In this document: positions 44,036 through 49,277 of the stretch, piece after piece
Layout: every line of letters begins with the position of its first letter
Position numbering within the stretch: the first letter of the stretch is position 1
Position numbers and translations under genes: made by a program
The notes under the pieces: generated by a model
Database searches by the model: none
The model's input: the letters and a program-made list of their open reading frames with translations, nothing else
What the model was told of the DNA's origin: nothing
Assembly (NCBI GenBank): GCA_023150475.1
Contig: JAKLKU010000030.1
Span: 1 to 49,277 of the forward strand
Direction of reading: 5' to 3'
Origin: Planctomycetota bacterium
Lineage (GTDB): Bacteria; Planctomycetota; UBA1135; GCA-002686595
DNA: 49,277 nucleotides

Positions 44036-44311
44036 TCAGCAGGGTTCGCCGAAACCGGAGGCGACCACCTGGGAAAGACGTTCCGCGACGGCGTCGGCAT
44101 CGTCACCTTCGACGACGAACTCGAGGACCGCACCTTGGGGGGCGAGCAAGGTCATCAGCTCGAGGATGCTGCGGCCGTCGGCCTCGCGGTCCTCGCAGCG
44201 CACCAACACGGCGCTCTTGCCCGCCAGAGCCGCCGAGGCGAGCTGGTGGCACGGCCGGGCGTGCAAACCGGCCTGGTTGACCACCGCGACTCTGCGCTCG
44301 ACCTTCGCCAC
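44036..44311 (-). CDS. ptsH: HPr-family phosphocarrier protein
   Basis: Protein of 91 aa from a GTG at 44311. It has the HPr active-site sequence NQAGLHARPCHQLA with His17, and the regulatory-serine region ADGRSILELMTLLAPQGA with Ser48. It begins 8 bp after the ptsN-like gene, so it probably works as NPr with that EIIA. No Shine-Dalgarno sequence is visible. No enzyme I gene or sugar EIIB/EIIC lies in the window, which favours a regulatory PTS. Confidence 0.94.
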   Translation of the reverse strand: MAKVERRVAVVNQAGLHARPCHQLASAALAGKSAVLVRCEDREADGRSILELMTLLAPQGAVLEFVVEGDDADAVAERLSQVVASGFGEPC

Positions 44312-44319
44312 GGCCGGGC

Positions 44320-44799
44320 TCAGACGTGCGACATCTCTTTCAGGAGGTCGACGAGCTCGCTCTTCGTGCGCGCGGCGAGCGCGAAGCGGCGGAAGTCGGC
44401 CGAGCGTCCGAGCCGCGCGATCCACCGCATCATCTCGAGGTGTTTCGTCGGGTCGTACGCGGTCGTCGCCTTCTCGGGCCGCAGCACCGTGAAGAACACG
44501 TGGACCGGCTCGCCGTCGATCGCGTTCCACGCGACGCCGACGGGGTGGACCGAAACCGTGGCCACCGCTTGTTCGAGCCCGAGGAGCTGCACGTGCGGGA
44601 TCGCCACGTTCATGCCGATCCCCGTCGACGCTTGGTTCTCGCGTGCGAGCAGCGCCGCGAGCGCGGCGCGTTCGTGCTTCGCGTCGAGCACGTCGCCTTC
44701 GATCATCCGGGCGACGATCTCCGACAACACGTTTTCCTTGTCCTGGCCCTCGAGCCCGATCGAGCAGGACTTCGCCTTGAAGTGCTTCCAGAAGTTCAT
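44320..44799 (-). CDS. ptsN: PTS EIIA (PtsN / nitrogen-type) protein
   Basis: Protein of 159 aa of the fructose/mannitol EIIA fold. The phosphorylated histidine is His69 in ASTGIGMNVAIPHVQLLG. The ATG at 44799 is chosen because it gives the usual PtsN length; a longer frame upstream is not needed. It sits between hpf and HPr and two genes after rpoN, the context of PtsN in Proteobacteria, where it has regulatory rather than transport roles. Confidence 0.93.
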   Translation of the reverse strand: MNFWKHFKAKSCSIGLEGQDKENVLSEIVARMIEGDVLDAKHERAALAALLARENQASTGIGMNVAIPHVQLLGLEQAVATVSVHPVGVAWNAIDGEPVHVFFTVLRPEKATTAYDPTKHLEMMRWIARLGRSADFRRFALAARTKSELVDLLKEMSHV

Positions 44800-44898
44800 C
44801 GCCGGCCGCCCTGCGCGTGCCTTCGGAGTTCCCTCGGCGCTCGCGCGGGGCGAGAGGTTAGCACACCGGGACGGCTCCTGGCACACGCTCCGAACGGC

Positions 44899-44934
44899 GC
44901 GCGGGCCGCGAAGCCCGTGCTTCGCGGCCCGCGC
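44899..44934 (-). terminator. Strong hairpin between hpf and ptsN
   Basis: A perfect 15-base stem (44899-44913 with 44920-44934) closes a 6-base loop. On the minus strand it lies 26 bases after the hpf stop and about 100 bases before the ptsN start. No U-tract follows, so it may be a weak terminator, an attenuator or an mRNA-stabilising structure. Confidence 0.75.
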
Positions 44935-44959
44935 CGTACGTTGTCGTTCGAAGAGACCG

Positions 44960-45271
44960 TCATTCGACGCCGCGGCGGCGGTGACGGTCGGTCAATTTTT
45001 CCTTGTGGCGCGAGAGCACCGAGCCCATGCGGTGCACCGCTTCGTCCAGCGCGGAGTCGAGCAGCGGCCCGCGCCCGTCGACGACCAGCGTGGTGCCGTT
45101 GCCGACGTTCGCGACGAGCTCCACTCGATGGGTTTCGGTCTCTCGTTCGAGCTTCGCGCGCAGCGACACGATGCGGTCGTAGAAGCGTTCGAGGTGTTGG
45201 AGCTTCTGCTCGACGAACTCGCGCACGTTGGCGGGGTACTCGTGATGCGGAATCGAGACCTGGGTCTTCAT
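44960..45271 (-). CDS. hpf: Short-form ribosome hibernation promoting factor HPF
   Basis: Protein of 103 aa, the short HPF/YfiA-type length without the long-form dimerisation domain. Typical phrases are REFVEQKLQHLERFYDRIVSLR, HRVELVANVGNGTTLVVDG and ALDEAVHRMGSVLSRHKEKL. It binds the 30S decoding region and helps silence ribosomes in stasis. The ATG at 45271 has a strong AGAGGAAGG Shine-Dalgarno sequence. Confidence 0.94.
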   Translation of the reverse strand: MKTQVSIPHHEYPANVREFVEQKLQHLERFYDRIVSLRAKLERETETHRVELVANVGNGTTLVVDGRGPLLDSALDEAVHRMGSVLSRHKEKLTDRHRRRGVE

Positions 45272-45629
45272 GAAGTACCTTCCTCTGCAATCGGATGGAC
45301 GCCTACGACCGGCGGTCGCAGGCCGGGATGCGGCGCGCGCGTTTCGAGACGGCGCGCACTTCGAGAGCCGCAGCGGTGGAGCCCGCCGCGACGCACTCGC
45401 CGATCGTCCGTGAGTTCCGAACGTCGGACGGCGCGCACGCCGCGCATCGGCCGACGAAGCTCTCGAACTCCAGCGAACATCGGAGACGCCTCCAGCGTGT
45501 GCCGCACGCCTTTCGCGGTCAAGGGGGCCCAGATCGGCGACGCGCGCTCCACGAAGGAGTAGACCGAATCGCGCGGCAACGGTTTCCCGAAATTCTGCGT
45601 TCGCCCCACCGCGCGGCTTCCGGCGCGGG
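45272..45629. other. Intergenic region between truA and hpf
   Basis: These 358 bases hold the hpf Shine-Dalgarno sequence (complement of 45278-45286) and presumably its promoter. A minus-strand open frame of 113 codons (45268-45609) covers it, but it is Arg-rich, matches no family I know and overlaps the hpf start. I treat it as compositional. Confidence 0.5.
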
Positions 45630-46427
45630 TCAGTACTGGAACACTCCAGGGGCGCCTCGCGGCCCGCGGTCGCGCCTCGGGAACACGGACTCGTCATAGA
45701 GCACGGAAACGAGGTACAGCCCTTCGGGCGGCGCCGTGGGACCCGCGAGTTTGCGATCGCGCGACGCGAGGATCTCGTGGACGGCGCGAGGCTCGAGCTT
45801 GCCGCGCCCGACGTCGAGCAGTGTGCCCGCGATCGTGCGCACCATGTTGTAGAGGAAGCCGTCGCCCTCGACGACGAATGCGAACCGCTCGCGCCGCGCG
45901 AGGAAGTGCAGGCTGCGGATGCGCCGCACGTTCGACTTGCGCGGCGAGCCCGCGCTCGCGAGTGCCGAGAAGTCGTGCTCCCCCACGAACGCATCGGCGG
46001 CGGCGCGCATCCGGACGAGATCGAGCGGCTGCTCGCACCAGTGCATCAGTTTCTCGCCGAACGGCGGTCGGAAGCGAGTGGTCGCGACGAGGTACATGTA
46101 GCGCTTGCCACGCGCGTCGAAGCGCGCGTGGAAGTCGTCGCGGCAGGTCTCGAGCCGCCGCACGACGACGCCGGGCGCGACGTGCGCGTTGAGCGCGTGC
46201 CGCAGGCGATCGTCGTCGAGCTTCGTCTCGACGTGCAAGTGGGCGACCTGGCGCAGCGCGTGCACTCCGGTGTCCGTGCGCCCTGCGCCGTGCACGACGA
46301 CGGTGTCGCCGGTCAGGCAGCGGTACGCGTCTTCCAACGCTTCCTGGACGCTCGGAAAGCCCTCCTGGCGTTGCCAACCGAAGAACCGCGAGCCGTCGTA
46401 GGCGATCTCGAGCCGCACGTTGCGCAT
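45630..46427 (-). CDS. truA: tRNA pseudouridine synthase A (TruA)
   Basis: Protein of 265 aa, typical of TruA. The catalytic Asp52 is in AGRTDTGVHALRQVAH. Other signatures are FFGWQRQEG near the N-terminus and FLYNMVRTIAGTLLDVGRG. It modifies uridines 38-40 in tRNA anticodon arms. It lies 30 bp downstream of rpoN, probably cotranscribed. Confidence 0.95.
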   Translation of the reverse strand: MRNVRLEIAYDGSRFFGWQRQEGFPSVQEALEDAYRCLTGDTVVVHGAGRTDTGVHALRQVAHLHVETKLDDDRLRHALNAHVAPGVVVRRLETCRDDFHARFDARGKRYMYLVATTRFRPPFGEKLMHWCEQPLDLVRMRAAADAFVGEHDFSALASAGSPRKSNVRRIRSLHFLARRERFAFVVEGDGFLYNMVRTIAGTLLDVGRGKLEPRAVHEILASRDRKLAGPTAPPEGLYLVSVLYDESVFPRRDRGPRGAPGVFQY

Positions 46428-46457
46428 GCGCCGCGCATGGTAGCGGCGAGCGCGGGT

Positions 46458-47810
46458 TCATTCGTGACGGCGGCGGCGGTACGAGCTCGGGATGCCGAGC
46501 TCCTGGCGGTACTTCGTGACCGTGCGGCGCGCGACTTCGAGCCCGCGTTTCGCGAGGCTCTCGACGACGTCGTCGTCGGAGAGCGGCCGTTTCGGATCCT
46601 CTGCGGCGAAGATGCCCCGCACGGTCTCGCGCAGGTCGTCGCGGGCGGTCTCCGGATCGTGACCGGACGCCGCTTGGAAGAAGTGACGCAACGGTTCGAT
46701 CCCCCACGGCGTCTCGACGTATTTGCCGGCCACCGCGCGGCTGATCGTGCTGACGTGCAGGCCGATCTCCGCGGCGACGTCGGTCATCTTGAGCGGCACG
46801 AGATGGCCCGGACCGTGCTCGAGGAAGCCGCGCTGGTGATCGAACACGGCGGTCGCGACGCGCAACAGCGTCGCGCGGCGTTGCGCGACGGCGTCGACGA
46901 TCCACCGGGCACGTTCGACTTGGCCTTTCAAGTGCTCGCGGAGTTTCCGGTCGAGCTCCTTGTCACGCGCGAGCTCGCGCACGCTCTCGTCGAGCGTCAC
47001 GGTCGCGGCGCGCGAATCGTCGAGTGCGATTTCGAATCCGTTCTCGCCCGGTCGCACGAGCACGTCGGGCACGATCGGCGGCGCGCATTCCGAGTCGAGG
47101 TCGGCCGCAGGATGCAGCGAGAGCTCGGAGAGCCGTTGCACCAACTCGCGCAACGCGTCGACGGAGAGCCCCATCGCCTTGGCGACCGCGGGCAGTTTGT
47201 TCTTCGCGAGCTCGCCCAAGAAGTCCTCGACGAGCCGCGCGAGGTCGCGGTAGTCGGGATCGTGCGGATCGAGCTGCAGGAGCAGTGCTTCGGTCGCGTT
47301 GCGCGCGCCGATGCCGCGCGGCTCGAGCCCTTGCAGCCTCGCGAGCGCGCGGGCGAGTTCGTCGCGCCCGCCGGCGAGCCCGCGTTCGACCGCGAGCGCG
47401 AGCAACTCGTCGTCGGTCGGCGTGAGGAACCCATCCGCGTCGAGGCACGAGACGAGGAACCGCAGCCACGCGAGCTCCGCCGGCTCGAGGTCGAGCGTCG
47501 CGAGCTCCTCGTCGACCTGTTCGGCGACGGACCGCGCACGCGCGGGTTGGTTCTCGAGCATCGCCGAATGCCGCTCGGTCGCGTCCTTCGAGCGGACGCG
47601 TTCCCTGGGCTTGGGCGTCGAAAGGTCGACGCCGAGCGCCGCCTCGTGCAGCGCGAGCGCCGCGTTCTCCTCGGCGGCTTGGCGCAGGTAGACGTCGAGG
47701 TCCGTGGTCGGCAGCGCCAGGATCTCGATCGCCTGGAGCATGCGCGGCACGAGCAGCATCTCCTGCCGCTGCGCCTGCCGCATCTCCTGACCGAAACCGA
47801 AGCGTGCCAT
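46458..47810 (-). CDS. rpoN: RNA polymerase sigma-54 factor RpoN
   Basis: Protein of 450 aa. The N-terminal activator-interaction region is Gln-rich (QEMRQAQRQEMLLVPRMLQAIEIL). A core-binding domain follows, then an HTH region (ISRAVAGKYVETPWGIEPL). The C-terminal RpoN box reads ARRTVTKYRQELGIPSSYRRR. It recognises -24/-12 promoters and needs an AAA+ activator; none is encoded in the window. In many bacteria sigma-54 drives pilin genes, but I found no convincing -24/-12 site before the pilin gene here. The ATG at 47810 lies 60 bp after recR. Confidence 0.97.
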   Translation of the reverse strand: MARFGFGQEMRQAQRQEMLLVPRMLQAIEILALPTTDLDVYLRQAAEENAALALHEAALGVDLSTPKPRERVRSKDATERHSAMLENQPARARSVAEQVDEELATLDLEPAELAWLRFLVSCLDADGFLTPTDDELLALAVERGLAGGRDELARALARLQGLEPRGIGARNATEALLLQLDPHDPDYRDLARLVEDFLGELAKNKLPAVAKAMGLSVDALRELVQRLSELSLHPAADLDSECAPPIVPDVLVRPGENGFEIALDDSRAATVTLDESVRELARDKELDRKLREHLKGQVERARWIVDAVAQRRATLLRVATAVFDHQRGFLEHGPGHLVPLKMTDVAAEIGLHVSTISRAVAGKYVETPWGIEPLRHFFQAASGHDPETARDDLRETVRGIFAAEDPKRPLSDDDVVESLAKRGLEVARRTVTKYRQELGIPSSYRRRRHE

Positions 47811-47870
47811 GTCGGCAGGCTTCTTCGGCCGCCCGCGCGGCCGGGTTGAGGCGCCGGTGCCGTCCGCGGC

Positions 47871-48491
47871 TCAGCCCGGACGAGTGCGCAGCTTGACCTC
47901 GCGGCGGCCCGCGAGCGCGTCCTCGAGGACGCCGCGGTGCAGGTACTCGATCGCGCTGCCCGACGGCACGCCGCGGGCGAGCCGCGAGACCCGCGGCGCA
48001 CTGCTCCCGAGCGTTTCGAGGGCCTCGAGCACGAGCTGCGCCGTCGCTTCGCCTTCCGCGTCGGGATCGGTCGCGAGGATCACTTCGTCGGCGCCGTGGC
48101 GCGCGACGCGCGCGCGCAGCCGATCGATCGTCAGGTGCCGCGGATCGACGCCTTCGGCGGGATTCAGGGCGCCCATCAGCACGTGGTAACGGCCCTTGAA
48201 CGCCCCCGAGCGCTCCAGCGCCTCGACGTCGCGCGGCCGTTCGACGACGCAGATCGTGCGCGCATCCCGGGTTTCGTCGGAGCAGACGGAGCAGGGATCG
48301 CGCTCCGCGACGTTGCAGCACACCGAACAGCTCTTCGTGTGCTGCACGGCGTGTTGGATCGCCGCGGCGAGCTCGCGCGCGCCTTCGTCGCGCAAGACGT
48401 GGAACGCGAGTCGTTCGGCGGTGCGCCGCCCCACTCCGGGGAAGCGCTCGAAGGCCGCGACCAAGCGCTCGAGCGGTTCCGGGTACGCCAC
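47871..48491 (-). CDS. recR: Recombination mediator RecR
   Basis: Protein of 206 aa. A helix-hairpin-helix motif (RFPGVGRRTAERLAFHVL) is followed by a zinc finger (CSVCCNVAERDPCSVC) and a Toprim domain (VILATDPDAEGEAT). It works with RecO in loading RecA at gaps. The GTG start at 48491 follows the ybaB stop by one base, in the classic dnaX-ybaB-recR order. Confidence 0.96.
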   Translation of the reverse strand: MAYPEPLERLVAAFERFPGVGRRTAERLAFHVLRDEGARELAAAIQHAVQHTKSCSVCCNVAERDPCSVCSDETRDARTICVVERPRDVEALERSGAFKGRYHVLMGALNPAEGVDPRHLTIDRLRARVARHGADEVILATDPDAEGEATAQLVLEALETLGSSAPRVSRLARGVPSGSAIEYLHRGVLEDALAGRREVKLRTRPG

Positions 48492-48492
48492 G

Positions 48493-48816
48493 TCAGAACA
48501 GTCCGGGCAAGTTCACGCCGCCGGTGACCTTCGCGCACGCTTCCTCCGCCATGCGCGTCGCCTTGCCGATGCCGTCGCGCAACGCGAGCAGGATCAACTC
48601 TTCGAGCTCCTGCTTGCTCGCGGCCTTCGCGAACTCCTCGGAGATCTCGAGCTTCGAGACCTGGCGATCCCCGGTCACCCAGACGCGCACGGCGCCGCCG
48701 CCGGCGCTGCCCTCGACCGTGCGGGTCTTCATCTCCGCGCGGACCTTGTCGAGCGCGCGTTGCATCTCCTGCGCTTGTTTGAGCAAGCTGCCCAGTTCGC
48801 CGAACGATCCGGTCAT
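48493..48816 (-). CDS. ybaB: YbaB/EbfC nucleoid-associated protein
   Basis: Protein of 107 aa. A Gln/Met-rich helix (LLKQAQEMQRALDKVRAEM) precedes a central beta hairpin (VRVWVTGDRQVSKLEIS) and a second helix (DGIGKATRMAEEACAKVTGG). YbaB-family dimers bind DNA with little sequence preference. The start overlaps the upstream dnaX stop (ATGA). Confidence 0.94.
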   Translation of the reverse strand: MTGSFGELGSLLKQAQEMQRALDKVRAEMKTRTVEGSAGGGAVRVWVTGDRQVSKLEISEEFAKAASKQELEELILLALRDGIGKATRMAEEACAKVTGGVNLPGLF

Positions 48817-49277
48817 GGGTTGTCCTCGATGTGTCCGCCGAAGAGCTGGGCGACGTCGCGAGTGAACGGATCGCGATCGCCGGGACCGCGGCGCGTCGCG
48901 TCCTCGAAGACGACGGCGAGCGGGCGTCCGAAGAGCCTCGAGAGCACGGGCTCGCAGGCCGCGCGCGTCTCGTCGGTGAGCAGCCGCTCGCGGTCGCCGT
49001 CCTTCAGCTTCGAGAGCTCGATGCGTGCCGTCGCCGTGCCGACGTCGATCAAACGGCCCGTGCGCGCGAGCGCGTCGCCGAGTTCCGGCAGCGCCGCGCG
49101 CAACTCCGCGACGAGCGCGCTCCACGCACCGCTCTGCGTCGGCGGCGCCGAACGCGGTCCGCCAGAACCCGCGCTCGACGGCGCGCGGCCCGGCGGCGCT
49201 TGCGGCCGCAGCTCGCGCGTCGCGAGCGGCGGCGCCTTGAGCGCGCTCGCACTCGGCAACGCCGGCGCGCCGGGCCC
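48813..49277 (-). CDS. dnaX: DNA polymerase III subunit gamma/tau, C-terminal part (partial)
   Basis: Only the last 154 residues are in the window; the start lies beyond the right edge. It begins in a Pro/Ala-rich linker and continues into a folded region (SALVAELRAALPELGDALART) that ends VAQLFGGHIEDNP. This resembles the tail of gamma/tau proteins (xxLFGG ending). The call rests on that tail and on the conserved dnaX-ybaB-recR order, because the ATPase domain is not visible. Confidence 0.8.
   Translation of the reverse strand, partial: GPGAPALPSASALKAPPLATRELRPQAPPGRAPSSAGSGGPRSAPPTQSGAWSALVAELRAALPELGDALARTGRLIDVGTATARIELSKLKDGDRERLLTDETRAACEPVLSRLFGRPLAVVFEDATRRGPGDRDPFTRDVAQLFGGHIEDNP

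Noticed and set aside
45268..45609. Possible 113-aa gene upstream of hpf
   Set aside because: It overlaps the hpf start, is Arg-rich with no recognisable motif, and covers the expected hpf promoter.

Overview
The window is high-GC DNA (well above 60% G+C by eye) carrying 36 recognisable protein-coding genes, almost all on the minus strand. I found no rRNA, tRNA, CRISPR array, insertion sequence, integrase or phage gene. The mix suggests a Gram-negative-type bacterium with an outer membrane (PilQ secretin, OmpA-like lipoprotein), type IV pilus/type II secretion machinery, sigma-54, and several giant lipoproteins with SbsA-type Ig-like domains. This fits a deep-branching planctomycete-like lineage best. 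That placement is inference from gene content; Myxococcota or another high-GC phylum cannot be excluded.

Layout, left to right. 1-3.4 kb: a 22-bp tandem repeat array that runs into the 3' end of a giant glycine-rich Ig-like lipoprotein gene. 3.4-5.7 kb: the only plus-strand genes, a HEAT-like lipoprotein and a TatD nuclease overlapping by 4 bp, with a 14-bp degenerate tandem repeat upstream. 5.7-10.8 kb (minus): pilT-pilB-pilC and a separate pilin. 10.9-13.1 kb: a GNAT/class V aminotransferase fusion overlapping plsY. 13.2-16.1 kb: an EF-G paralog and an OmpA-like lipoprotein. 16.2-25.9 kb: prepilin peptidase plus three more Ig-like lipoproteins. 26.5-38.1 kb: a long collinear run read as rne-rplU-rpmA-obg-pilT2-gspC-like-coaX-mnmE-like-pyrB. 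38.8-43.9 kb: pilM-pilN-pilO/P-pilQ. 44.0-49.3 kb: dnaX(end)-ybaB-recR-rpoN-truA-hpf-ptsN-HPr.

Together the pil genes supply nearly all cytoplasmic and envelope parts of one type IV pilus or secretion machine: assembly ATPase, two retraction-type ATPases, platform, pilin, prepilin peptidase, alignment complex and secretin, plus a GspC-like PDZ protein normally found in type II secretion. The giant lipoproteins lie among these genes, and one is translationally coupled to the prepilin peptidase, so they are reasonable candidates for secreted or surface-displayed partners. The rpoN-hpf-ptsN-HPr order resembles the nitrogen-PTS cluster of Proteobacteria. Several housekeeping proteins have unusual architecture: PyrB with a PyrI-type zinc ribbon, an MnmE-like GTPase without its C-terminal cysteine motif, an EF-G paralog with a changed guanine-specificity motif, RNase E with a roughly 500-residue N-terminal arginine-rich extension, and a combined PilO/PilP protein.

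Start codons were chosen from overlaps, Shine-Dalgarno-like sequences and signal peptides. Many starts are GTG or TTG, and several remain uncertain. The long open frames antisense to the real genes are by-products of the base composition and are not annotated.
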